23,212 nucleotides of DNA. Source: Pelosinus fermentans. Its GTDB lineage: Bacteria > Bacillota > Negativicutes > DSM-13327. Location: contig DJJR01000031.1 in assembly GCA_002434245.1 (NCBI GenBank), positions 1 through 23,212 on the forward strand, in the 5' to 3' direction. Made by a program: the position numbers and the translations under genes. Every line of letters begins with the position of its first letter. Position 1 is the first letter of the stretch. Below the pieces are notes generated by a model. It was not told the DNA's origin. It made no database searches and saw nothing but the letters and a program-made list of their open reading frames with translations. Shown one piece after another: positions 6,206 to 13,787 of the stretch.

Positions 6206-7754
6206 GAAAAAAGGCATTGTAGCAGCAATTTTTCTCCTGCTGTTTTTTATCCATGTACCGGGATATGCTCAGACCCTTATGTATGTCCCCTTTGACAATC
6301 GCCCTGTAAGTTATGAATATGTAGTCGATACGGTGAAAAAGGGTGGATTTGATATTCTAGTTCCGCCGGAAGATTCTCTTGCAGCCAGAACGAGAAGTGC
6401 GAATCCCGACCAGCTATGGGAATGGGTCTTTGCTCATGCGAAAGAAGCAGACGGAATCGTTGTATCGGCCGATGCACTGATCTATGGCGGATTGGTTGCT
6501 TCTAGAACTCATGAAATCAATGAGGAAGTGCTGCTGGAAAGAGTGGCAAATTTTCAAAAACTAAAGGAACTGAATCCTTCTGTACGCCTATATGTATTTA
6601 GTACGATTATGCGCAGTCCCCATGCTTCCAGCGGCGGGGTAGAACCAGCATATTACGAGACCTATGGACCAGCGATTTTCCGCATTCACGCTCTCCAAGA
6701 TAAAAGCGAAATGGAGAAGCTAAGTAAAAAAGAAAAGAAAGAATTAGAAACATTAAATGCACAAGTTCCGAAAGATATTATGGAAGATTGGGTAAACAGG
6801 CGGGAAAAGAATTTTAAAGCAAATTTACAGCTTGTTTCTGCAGCAAAACAAAATATCTTTAATTATTTATTAATCGGTCGTGATGATTGCTCCCCGCTGT
6901 CAAGATCTCATCAGGAGTCCAGATGGTTAGGGAAAGAAACAGCTGATTTATCTGCTAGCAAATATTCTTCGTTCCCCGGTGCAGATCAGTTAGGAATGCT
7001 CATGCTGACAAGAGCTGTCAATGATCTGACCTTTACCATACCTTCCGTCTCTGTGATTTATACCCAAGGTGTTGGTAATAAGACCATTCCTTCGTATGAA
7101 GATACTCCTGTTGGCAAAAATGTAAGAGATCATTTGTTTGCTGCAGGTTTTGTACCTTTGTTATCGGATAAAGTAGCTGATATGATCTTGGCAGTCAATA
7201 CACCAGTAGATGGCTGGACCAGAGAAGCAGGCATGGAATCAAATAAAACAAAAGCCAGCAAGGAAACCCTTGCATTTGTAAAACAGATTGAAAGCTATTT
7301 AGAAGCTGGTCGAAAAGTAGCGGTAGCAGATATCTCTTTTGCCAATGGTTCTGATAATGCCTTTATGAAGGAAATGACTGATAGTAAATTGGCGTCTCAG
7401 CTAGAATCTTATTCTGGCTGGAATACAGCCAGCAACACCATTGGCTATACCATTGGACAAGCTGCTTTTGCTCAGCGAATGGCAGCTGGCGACAAAAATA
7501 ATCTCATTGCCGTTCGTCTTTTAGATGATTGGGCGTATCAAGCCAATGTGCGCAGCGCTCTGATGAATGAAGTGTTAATCCCTCAAGGAATCAGCAATGT
7601 ACAATTAAATGAAATGCGCCCCACCCTTACCCAAGATGCTACCAAACGCATGCAGAATTTTGCTCAGCAAAATTTAAGTGAGTTCCCATTGGAAAAAATA
7701 GAAGTATCCTTCCCTTGGAATCGCATGTTTGAAGTAGATGTGAAAGCGCAGTAA
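6198..7754 (+). CDS. secreted DUF4127 family protein
   Basis: A 518-residue protein with an N-terminal signal peptide (KKKGIVAAIFLLLFFIHVPGYAQ) followed by the family's opening LMYVPFDNRPVSYEYV. Further family hallmarks are ADGIVVSADALIYGGLVASR, STIMRSPHASSG, LLIGRDDCSPLSRS and the late LDDWAYQANVRSAL. The many conserved Asp, Arg and His residues in short motifs suggest an enzyme, possibly acting on a sugar or lipid intermediate outside the membrane, but no activity is established that I know of. The ATG at 6198 has AAAGGA nine bases upstream; the ATG at 6192 is too close and the TTG at 6174 lies before the site. It overlaps the GT-C gene, closes the operon and is followed by a strong terminator. 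Confidence 0.85.
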   Translation: MNKKKGIVAAIFLLLFFIHVPGYAQTLMYVPFDNRPVSYEYVVDTVKKGGFDILVPPEDSLAARTRSANPDQLWEWVFAHAKEADGIVVSADALIYGGLVASRTHEINEEVLLERVANFQKLKELNPSVRLYVFSTIMRSPHASSGGVEPAYYETYGPAIFRIHALQDKSEMEKLSKKEKKELETLNAQVPKDIMEDWVNRREKNFKANLQLVSAAKQNIFNYLLIGRDDCSPLSRSHQESRWLGKETADLSASKYSSFPGADQLGMLMLTRAVNDLTFTIPSVSVIYTQGVGNKTIPSYEDTPVGKNVRDHLFAAGFVPLLSDKVADMILAVNTPVDGWTREAGMESNKTKASKETLAFVKQIESYLEAGRKVAVADISFANGSDNAFMKEMTDSKLASQLESYSGWNTASNTIGYTIGQAAFAQRMAAGDKNNLIAVRLLDDWAYQANVRSALMNEVLIPQGISNVQLNEMRPTLTQDATKRMQNFAQQNLSEFPLEKIEVSFPWNRMFEVDVKAQ

Positions 7755-7774
7755 TTACTGCAGGATATATCAAG

Positions 7775-7816
7775 AAAAGCACACACAACGAATGAACGTT
7801 GTGTGTGCTTTTTGTT
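7775..7816 (+). terminator. Rho-independent terminator of the six-gene operon
   Basis: A perfect 16-bp stem, AAAAGCACACACAACG (7775-7790) with CGTTGTGTGTGCTTTT (7797-7812), encloses an AATGAA loop and runs into T-rich sequence, 20 bases after the DUF4127 stop. Confidence 0.93.
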
Positions 7817-7823
7817 TGCTCGC

Positions 7824-7850
7824 AGAGCCGGGGGACGGTTCGTTGGCTCT
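7824..7850 (+). repeat. REP-like palindrome, copy A
   Basis: AGAGCC (7824-7829) and GGCTCT (7845-7850) flank a 15-base core containing GGGGACGGTTC. The core is shared with copies B and C around the RAYT gene. The decayed ABC-ATPase reading frame begins immediately after this copy. Confidence 0.8.
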
Positions 7851-7851
7851 T

Positions 7852-8243
7852 ATTGATGCACCACCGATGCAGTTTTCAAGCAGCGTTATCATTACAAAAG
7901 AGAGTGGACAGATTTTTAAAGGTCATGATTTTGAAATTCAGTTAGTAGGTTAATGTCTAACTAAAGAAGACGTATATCTTGGTTTCCGTCCAGAAAATTT
8001 ATCGTTGCTTGCCGCGAAGGATGAAAGTGCGATCGCAGGTATCGTAGCATTAATCGAAAATATTGGTTCTGAGAACAATGTGGATTTGCTGGTAGGGCAG
8101 GATAAAGCAACTATAAAAATTCCGGTGCTAAAATACTGCCGTAACTTGGTCAAATAGTATTTGTGACACCGGCAAGAGGTAATCTTCACATTTTTGCTAA
8201 AGAAACAGGTCAGTACTTGCTTAGCTTAGAGCGGGATTTATGA
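7852..8243 (+). pseudogene. C-terminal remnant of a UgpC/MalK-type ABC transporter ATPase
   Basis: Read in the forward frame from 7852, the sequence gives IDAPPMQF (the end of the ATPase helical region, usually 'GSPPMN'), then after an in-frame stop (TAA at 7951-7953) EDVYLGFRPENLSLLA, IAGIVALIENIGSENNVDLL and, after a frameshift near 8140, VFVTPARGNLHIFAKETGQYLL ending at TGA 8241-8243. This is the TOBE half of a sugar or glycerol-3-phosphate ABC ATPase: 'YLGIRPEHL', 'E-LGSE' and 'HLFDKETG' are the usual landmarks. The Walker A, Walker B and signature regions are missing, cut exactly at REP copy A. With an internal stop and a frameshift it cannot make a working protein. Its 3' end meets the convergent phosphodiesterase gene, fitting an ancestral ugp locus. 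Confidence 0.8.
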
Positions 8244-8963
8244 CCAGCGATCGGGAAAGTCACTAAAAAGTCCATCAATATGGTTGGCACAGCTAAAATC
8301 AAATTCTTCTTGGGTGTTAATTGTATAACTGTTAACACCGATACCTGCTTCATGAGCTGGTTTGATCCAATTTTCTTCGAGGTAGTGCCAATGTGGATGT
8401 AGATAATCGGCGTTTGTTTGGTGAATTAGACTGAGGACATCAACGAGGCGGTCAGCAAATAAGACTCCAGTTTTAAATTGTTGATCTACTTGTTTTATTT
8501 TTACTAAAGATGGATGATAAAAAGAAGAGATGATAATACGATTGTAAAAATCAAAATCCTGAGGAGTATTCTTATTGGTTTTCATAATGTTGATAAGTTG
8601 TTCTTCTATACCTTTGTAAATAACAGGACCATTTTTGATTTCAATATTTAACAGCAGAGGAGTAGTAACATACCAAGTGAAAAATTCTTGAAAAGTAAGG
8701 ATGGCTTCGTTGGCAAAGGAAGGAGCAAACCAAGCGCCAAAATCGAATGCCTTGAGCTGCGCTAGCGTTAAGTCTTTAATCCAGCCGGAACCGTTGCTGG
8801 TACGATCAATAGTATGGTCGTGACAAATGACCAATTGATGGTCTTTCGTTGCCTGCACATCCAGTTCAATACCATCTGCTTTACAAATGATAGCTTGGCG
8901 AAAAGCCGACATAGTATTTTCAGGGGCATAACCCCGGGCACCACGGTGAGCATAAACCAACAT
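8238..8963 (-). CDS. ugpQ: glycerophosphodiester phosphodiesterase (UgpQ-like)
   Basis: A 241-residue cytosolic GDPD-family enzyme that splits glycerophosphodiesters into glycerol-3-phosphate and an alcohol. Catalytic signatures are complete: HRGARGYAPENT (6-17), GIELDVQAT (31-39, E33 and D35 as metal ligands), the second catalytic His in ICHDHTIDRTSNGSG (47-60), and LLNIEIKNG in the middle. Length is typical of UgpQ. There is no signal peptide, so it works inside the cell. The ATG at 8963 is preceded on the minus strand by GAGGGGG, a good site. It converges on the UgpC remnant; the two ends meet with a few bases between stops. Retention of this enzyme beside a dead transporter subunit suggests that the import system has been lost here or moved elsewhere. 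Confidence 0.93.
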   Translation of the reverse strand: MLVYAHRGARGYAPENTMSAFRQAIICKADGIELDVQATKDHQLVICHDHTIDRTSNGSGWIKDLTLAQLKAFDFGAWFAPSFANEAILTFQEFFTWYVTTPLLLNIEIKNGPVIYKGIEEQLINIMKTNKNTPQDFDFYNRIIISSFYHPSLVKIKQVDQQFKTGVLFADRLVDVLSLIHQTNADYLHPHWHYLEENWIKPAHEAGIGVNSYTINTQEEFDFSCANHIDGLFSDFPDRWS

Positions 8964-9038
8964 AGTAAGCCCCCTCGTATTATGATAGTAAGTTAATTAG
9001 ATGTTTAACGCCAATATCCTTGTTCTTAAGTTAATAAA

Positions 9039-9067
9039 AAGAGTCGAGGGACGGTTCTTTGACTCTT
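9039..9067 (+). repeat. REP-like palindrome, copy B (upstream of RAYT)
   Basis: AAGAGTC (9039-9045) and GACTCTT (9061-9067) flank a core containing GAGGGACGGTTC. It has the same orientation as copy A and faces copy C across the transposase gene. Confidence 0.85.
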
Positions 9068-9087
9068 GAAAATATAAGTGATACAAT
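9059..9087 (+). promoter_or_regulatory. promoter of the RAYT gene, -35 inside REP copy B
   Basis: TTGACT (9059-9064) and TACAAT (9082-9087) with an exact 17-base spacer. The -35 hexamer is formed by the right arm of REP copy B. The start codon lies 31 bases downstream of the -10. Confidence 0.6.
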
Positions 9088-9117
9088 ATCCCTAAAACCA
9101 AAGAGGGAGAGATTTGC

Positions 9118-9914
9118 ATGCCACGACAAGGTAGGCAATTAAGTGAAAGTAAAATCTATCATGTGATGATCAGGGGAAATGCAAGAAAAAATATTTTTCT
9201 CGATGAGGAAGACAAAAACCGTTTTATAGAGATTCTAAGTGAAAAAAAAAAGATCGAAATTTTGTTATCTATGCTTATTGCTTAATGGATAATCATGTAC
9301 ATCTCCTAATCAATGAGGGGAGCGATGAAATCGGACGGATAATGAAAAGAATTAATATAAGCTATGCCTATTATTTCAATAAAAAATATGTTCGAACTGG
9401 ACATCTCTTTCAAGATCGATTTAAGAGCGAAGGAATTGAAAAAGATGCATATCTATTGTCGGCAGTAAGATATATACATAACAATCCAGTCAAAGCAGGG
9501 ATAGTTAAAAAGATAGAAGAATACAAATGGAGTAGCTATTCTATTTATGCAGAGACAAAAAATCAAAACAATAGTATCGATAAGCGTTTTGTACTCGAAA
9601 TGTTTTCAGATGATATCGAGAAATCAACGAAGCTTTTTATAGACTACTCCAGAATACTGGATGATGGAAAATTCATCGATTTACAAGAAGAGAATGTAGA
9701 AGAGAAAGCAATTCAAACTGAAAATCAAGCAAAAGAATGGCTTATGAATTTTCTATTCAAGCATAATATGAATATAAGTGATCTGAAAAATCGGCAGAAG
9801 GAAGATTTACGGCGAGATATTATTAACACACTGAAACGAAAATCAAACCTATCAATTCGTCAAATCGCTAAGTTATTGGATGTAGATAGAAATATGGTTC
9901 AGCGCACAAAGTGA
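9118..9914 (+). pseudogene. REP-associated tyrosine transposase (RAYT), frameshifted at a ten-A run
   Basis: A Y1 HUH-type transposase related to IS200/IS605 TnpA, thought to act on REP palindromes. The first frame (9118-9285, RBS AGAGGGAGAG) gives MPRQGRQLSESKIYHVMIRGN and FLDEEDKNRFIEILSEKKK, then stops. The -1 frame continues as DRNFVIYAYCLMDNHVHLL (HUH motif HVH), later AVRYIHNNPVKAGIV with the likely catalytic Tyr, and ends in a C-terminal helix-turn-helix segment SIRQIAKLLDVDRNMVQR. The break is at A10 (9242-9251); the frame-correct heptamer A AAA AAG is at 9246-9252, the classic -1 slippery site. The second frame alone starts at an ATG (9285) overlapping the first stop as TAATG but would lack the first strand. 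Either a one-base loss or slippage expression; the stop codon lies within REP copy C. Confidence 0.8.
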
Positions 9915-9938
9915 GTCTCGGAACCGTCCCTTGACTCT
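9912..9938 (-). repeat. REP-like palindrome, copy C (inverted, downstream of RAYT)
   Basis: Read on the minus strand it is AGAGTC, then a core with AAGGGACGGTTC, then GACTCA, so it is inverted relative to copies A and B. Its first bases contain the transposase stop codon (TGA 9912-9914). Confidence 0.85.
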
Positions 9939-9950
9939 GCCTTGACTCTG
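9929..9950 (+). repeat. tandem duplication of 11 bases at the outer edge of REP copy C
   Basis: CCTTGACTCTG occurs at 9929-9939 and again at 9940-9950, perfectly repeated head to tail. It doubles the outer arm of the REP and creates a second TTGACT hexamer. Confidence 0.85.
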
Positions 9951-10141
9951 AAAAATAATTGATTTTAAATAAAGGAATAATGTTATGTTTGGAGAATAAG
10001 TATTTTAAGAAAAATAATCTTAGTGCCAATAATTAGGTATTGAAGTAACTTGGCTAGGAAAGGAGGCTGATGCTGAAAAAGTTAGAAGGTTCTTCCCTAA
10101 ATAAGTCGTTCTTTAACATTATATGAGGAGGAGTGAAGTTA

Positions 10142-11656
10142 ATGGTTGATAGTAATAAGAAAAAATTAACAACAAATTTTGGTGTTCCTGTAGCTGATGA
10201 TCAAAATTCCATTACCACTGGCAGCCCACATTACACACTTTTGTCCGATACTCATCTAATTGAGAAGCTGGCACATTTCGATAGGGAAAGGATTCCAGAA
10301 AGAGTAGTCCATGCCAAAGGAACCGGAGCTCACGGTTATTTTGAAGTTACTCATGATATTACGCAATTTACCAGGGCTGACTTCCTTTCGCAAATTGGTA
10401 AGAAAACAGATCTTTTCGTACGCTTTTCTACCGTTGGCGGTGAAAAGGGATCTGCTGATTCTGCCCGTGACCCACGTGGATTTGCTGTGAAATTTTATAC
10501 CGACGAGGGAAATTATGACATGGTAGGTAATAATACTCCGGTCTTTTTTATCAGGGACGCTATCAAGTTTCCTGATTTTATACATACTCAAAAAAGGCAT
10601 CCAGCGAAACATACAAAAGATCCTGATATGATGTGGGATTTTCTATCCCTTACTCCAGAATCCATTCATCAGGTGACAATTTTGTTTTCTGACCGGGGCA
10701 CACCTAAAAGCTTTCGTCATATGGACGGGCACAGCAGCCATACCTATATGTTTTACAATCAGGCCGGTGAACACTGTTGGTTCAAATGGCATTTTAAAGC
10801 AGATCTTGGTTTCCAGACTCTCACAGATGCAGAAGCTACTGAATTAGCGGGTACAGACCCTGATCGGGCAACGAAAGATCTCTATGACAGCATCGAAGCA
10901 GGAGAATATCCTTCATGGACAGTATATGTTCAGATTATGACGGCAGACGATGCTAAGAACTATAAATTCGATCCATTCGATATCACAAAGGTTTGGTATC
11001 ATGCAGATTATCCGTTGATTCCGGTAGGAAAAATGGTGCTAAATCGAAACCCCGAAAACTTCTTTGCAGAAGTAGAGCAGGTAGCATTCGCTCCTGGCAA
11101 CTTTGTTCCCGGTATTGGGGTATCACCAGATAAGATGCTGTTGGGAAGGTTATTCAGCTATCCTGACACACAGCGACATCGACTGGGGGCCAATTTTCAT
11201 CAGATCCCCATTAATGCATCTAAAGCTGGTCTTACCAACAACTACCAGCGGGACGGTGTCATGAATATTGATGGCAATGGTGGTGCGGGACCGAATTATT
11301 ATCCTAATTCTTTTGATGGTCCAGAACCTGATGCTCAATATGCAGTACCTGCTATCGATGTAACAGGCTTAGTGGACAGACATCCATTTGTTTTGTCAGA
11401 TGTAGATTTTGTTCAGGCTGGTGAATTATACCGTCGGGTCATGAGTGACGCTGACAGAAGCAACCTAATTTCTAATATTTGCGGTAATTTAGGGCAGGCT
11501 CAAAGAAGAATTCAGCTTCGGCAGACTGCATTATTCTACAAAGCCGATGAAGATTATGGTAAACGGGTTGCCAAAACCCTGGGATTGGATTTGACTGAGG
11601 TGAAAAACTTAGCAGCTATGTCCCAAGAAGAGAGGGTTAAGGCTACAATGTCTTAG
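10142..11656 (+). CDS. katA: monofunctional heme catalase (small-subunit clade)
   Basis: A 504-residue cytosolic heme catalase that disproportionates hydrogen peroxide. Catalytic features are intact: RVVHAKGTGAHGYF with distal His H57, VGNNTPVFFIRDAIKFPDF with the distal Asn near 130, and the proximal heme ligand motif RLFSYPDTQRHRLG with Tyr near 340. Length matches small-subunit clade 3 enzymes without the C-terminal flavodoxin-like domain. An upstream in-frame GTG at 10133 overlaps the GAGGAGGAG site; the ATG at 10142, about nine bases after it, is the better start. The gene stands alone, between the RAYT element and a strong terminator. I looked for a PerR box in the upstream 180 bases and saw no convincing one. 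A catalase in an anaerobe fits oxygen-stress defence. Confidence 0.96.
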   Translation: MVDSNKKKLTTNFGVPVADDQNSITTGSPHYTLLSDTHLIEKLAHFDRERIPERVVHAKGTGAHGYFEVTHDITQFTRADFLSQIGKKTDLFVRFSTVGGEKGSADSARDPRGFAVKFYTDEGNYDMVGNNTPVFFIRDAIKFPDFIHTQKRHPAKHTKDPDMMWDFLSLTPESIHQVTILFSDRGTPKSFRHMDGHSSHTYMFYNQAGEHCWFKWHFKADLGFQTLTDAEATELAGTDPDRATKDLYDSIEAGEYPSWTVYVQIMTADDAKNYKFDPFDITKVWYHADYPLIPVGKMVLNRNPENFFAEVEQVAFAPGNFVPGIGVSPDKMLLGRLFSYPDTQRHRLGANFHQIPINASKAGLTNNYQRDGVMNIDGNGGAGPNYYPNSFDGPEPDAQYAVPAIDVTGLVDRHPFVLSDVDFVQAGELYRRVMSDADRSNLISNICGNLGQAQRRIQLRQTALFYKADEDYGKRVAKTLGLDLTEVKNLAAMSQEERVKATMS

Positions 11657-11695
11657 GCTGGAAAACGTATTCCATAAAACGAAAAGACATTTAAG

Positions 11696-11735
11696 AAAGA
11701 ACATACAATGAATGAAGTTGTATGTTCTTTTCTTG
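11696..11735 (+). terminator. Rho-independent terminator of katA
   Basis: AAAGAACATACAA (11696-11708) pairs perfectly with TTGTATGTTCTTT (11718-11730), nine-base loop, followed by TCTTGCTT. Confidence 0.88.
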
Positions 11736-11850
11736 CTTCATAGCCTGCTTCAATTCGGCGTTGAGCTTAACAATAAGATGAAAAATTTGTCTTAATTTAG
11801 AGGATTTTGGAGGTTCGAGGAGAATTATTAATATATAAATTCAATACTAT

Positions 11851-11949
11851 TGAACGATCGGCAAACTTAGCGAAAGTTAAGGACGCAAAGCTATGGGACT
11901 AACGATTTTATATCTATGTCTGCCAGGTTGCTATATGAATTACGGTTCA
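11851..11949 (+). ncRNA. cyclic-di-GMP-I (GEMM-I) riboswitch aptamer
   Basis: The conserved core is unmistakable: GGCAAAC (11860-11866), the GAAA-capped helix CTTAGC-GAAA-GTTAAG (11866-11881), then GGACGCAAAGC (11881-11891), followed by a second arm with ACTAACG and ending in CCAGGTTGC (11923-11931), equivalent to the 'GGUAGGUAGC' side of known aptamers. A possible P1 pairs TGAAC (11851-11855) with GTTCA (11945-11949). That 3' strand also belongs to the terminator, so ligand binding should block termination: an ON switch is inferred. The riboswitch precedes a chemotaxis receptor gene, a common GEMM partner. This aptamer and its terminator fill the 380-base gap between katA and the receptor gene, with an A/T-rich probable promoter region around 11807-11840. 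Confidence 0.9.
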
Positions 11950-11970
11950 TATAACAATCTGGCCTTTTTA
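11922..11970 (+). terminator. riboswitch-controlled intrinsic terminator
   Basis: CCAGGTTGCTATATGAA (11923-11939) pairs with TTCATATAACAATCTGG (11946-11962) with a G-T pair and one mismatch, loop TTACGG, then CC and a five-T run. It lies between the aptamer core and the start of the chemoreceptor gene and shares bases with the aptamer. Confidence 0.88.
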
Positions 11971-12037
11971 TGGAAGGAGATGCGATAAACAAGTTTATGC
12001 AGCCGTCTTAACAATTAAAATGTAAAGGAGTTATTTT

Positions 12038-13726
12038 ATGCGTAGAATACCTATTATTGCACAATTAGGAGGCATGTTCCTCACTTCTATTTCCTTTCTG
12101 CTTATACTGCTTGGATATACAGGATATCAGTATTCGACAGCAACTGATACATATGAAAATTTAATTACACATACTTCCGCAAATATGCTTTTACTCACGA
12201 AGGCTCAGGATGGTATGCATACTGGTGTTGCTGAATTGCGAGGTTTTATGGCCTACTCGATTAGCAGCTATGAACAAAATTCCAGAAAAGAATTTGAGAA
12301 TAGCGTAAAAAATTTAACAACATTTGTATCTGGTGTGAAAAATCCAGAAGTGCAGGTGGAAGCTGTTAAATTAGAAAAGATGATGGATGACTATAGTATT
12401 AAAATGGGACAGCTTATGGATGCAAAAAAAGCTAACAGTCCTTCTTTCAATACGTTACTTGCGGAAGGGAGGATTTTATCACAGCAGGTCGACCTGCAAT
12501 TTGATAAAACCTTTGATTTAGAAGAAAAATATTTAAAGCAATCAACGGCTAAGCTTGTGCAAGAACAAAAAGATACCAAGGCTTTGGTTCTAATTTTAAG
12601 TATGCTTATCATACTGTTCGTTTGTAGTTTAGCATATTGGTATAGTAGATATATGGCGAAACGCTTGCATCGTGTTCGGAATGAAATGGACGCAATCAGT
12701 CATTTCGATTTAACAACTGCTGAGCAGCATGCTGCTGTTAATGATGAAATAGGTGATATGGTTACTGCAATGGCCCAAATGAAGAATGCTCTGCGCTCCC
12801 TAGTGGGACAAATACGCCAAAACTCTGAATCTTTGGCAGCATCTAGTCAAGAGTTAAGTGCAACAGTAGAAGAACAGCTGCGTGCAGCAGAAATTGTGTC
12901 CAATACCATAGCGGAAGTTGCGAGTGGGTCTGCCCAGAATACTACAAATATCACAGAGATGTCCGCTACGATTCAGGAACTTTCTGCAAGTACTGAGGAA
13001 ATGAATTCGAATGCCTATGAAGTGAATGCAAATACTCAAAATGCTGTTGAAGAAGCAAGCCAAGGGATGAATTTACTGACCCAAATCGTTACACAGAATG
13101 ATACTGTTTCAAAATCAATGGTTAGCATTACAGAGGCTGCAAATTCCTTAGCAAAAGGGTCTGAAAACATCCGAGAAATCGTTACAGTCATTCAAGGCAT
13201 TGCAGGTCAAACCAACCTATTAGCGTTGAATGCTGCTATTGAAGCTGCTCGCGCCGGTGAAGCAGGAAGAGGCTTTGCAGTAGTTGCAGAAGAGGTACGG
13301 AAGCTGGCGGAACAAAGTGCTGAGGCAACGCACCATATCGCTGAGATTATTAAAAAAATGACGGAGGACATTGATTATGCTGTCCTTCATGTACGTGAAG
13401 GAAACCATGAGGTGGAAGCAGGAAAACAAGTAACATTCAACACTCAAAGAGGGTTCGAAGTTATTATTGATAAGCTCGATAAGGTGAAAATAGTAGTTGC
13501 TCAAATAACGCATACAATTGAGGAAACAGCAAAGGGAACCCAAACTATGGTAGGGAATGTCCAAAATATTAGTGGTGTTGCAGAAGAAACTGCAGCAAGT
13601 GCACAAACGGTAGCCGCTGCATCCGAAGAACAAAGTGCCAGTATGCATGAGATCAATCATAATGCTGAATCTTTAGCAAAAATGGCAGAGGAACTCAATG
13701 AGATCATCAGTAAGTTTAAGTTATAG
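12038..13726 (+). CDS. methyl-accepting chemotaxis protein under c-di-GMP riboswitch control
   Basis: A 562-residue chemoreceptor. It has a first membrane helix at about 10-28, an extracytoplasmic mostly helical sensor at about 30-178 (four-helix-bundle type by appearance), a second helix at 181-200, a HAMP domain at about 201-255, then a long coiled-coil signalling domain. The hairpin tip reads [38 protein letters not shown], the hallmark CheA/CheW-binding region, with Glu/Gln-rich methylation helices on both sides. It senses an unknown ligand and steers the flagellar motor through CheA. It has a good AAAGGAG site and ATG. The preceding GEMM-I riboswitch implies expression tied to cellular c-di-GMP. 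It forms a one-gene unit, closed by a terminator shared with the convergent AraC gene. Confidence 0.95.
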   Translation: MRRIPIIAQLGGMFLTSISFLLILLGYTGYQYSTATDTYENLITHTSANMLLLTKAQDGMHTGVAELRGFMAYSISSYEQNSRKEFENSVKNLTTFVSGVKNPEVQVEAVKLEKMMDDYSIKMGQLMDAKKANSPSFNTLLAEGRILSQQVDLQFDKTFDLEEKYLKQSTAKLVQEQKDTKALVLILSMLIILFVCSLAYWYSRYMAKRLHRVRNEMDAISHFDLTTAEQHAAVNDEIGDMVTAMAQMKNALRSLVGQIRQNSESLAASSQELSATVEEQLRAAEIVSNTIAEVASGSAQNTTNITEMSATIQELSASTEEMNSNAYEVNANTQNAVEEASQGMNLLTQIVTQNDTVSKSMVSITEAANSLAKGSENIREIVTVIQGIAGQTNLLALNAAIEAARAGEAGRGFAVVAEEVRKLAEQSAEATHHIAEIIKKMTEDIDYAVLHVREGNHEVEAGKQVTFNTQRGFEVIIDKLDKVKIVVAQITHTIEETAKGTQTMVGNVQNISGVAEETAASAQTVAAASEEQSASMHEINHNAESLAKMAEELNEIISKFKL

Positions 13727-13740
13727 GTAAATGAAAATGC

Positions 13741-13787
13741 AAAACGGCATCACTAGACAAATTTGTTTAGTGATGCCGTTTTTTATA
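13741..13787 (+). terminator. bidirectional terminator between chemoreceptor and AraC genes
   Basis: AAAACGGCATCACTA (13741-13755) pairs perfectly with TAGTGATGCCGTTTT (13768-13782), followed by TTTT on the plus strand and flanked by an A-run serving the minus strand. The AraC gene stop is at 13788. Confidence 0.92.

Noticed and set aside
7950..8189. 79-residue minus-strand frame over the UgpC remnant
   Set aside because: The plus strand shows clear TOBE-domain homology landmarks; the minus frame is incidental.
9285..9914. Stand-alone transposase starting at the ATG 9285
   Set aside because: The Met belongs to the conserved strand before the HVH motif; starting there would remove the first strand and helix, found intact in the other frame just upstream.
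9951..10132. PerR box upstream of katA
   Set aside because: A/T-rich stretches are present, but none matches the TTATAATNATTATAA consensus well enough.
13220..13660. 146-residue minus-strand frame inside the chemoreceptor gene
   Set aside because: It lies opposite the highly conserved signalling domain and is Cys/Phe/Ser-rich nonsense in composition, without a start signal.
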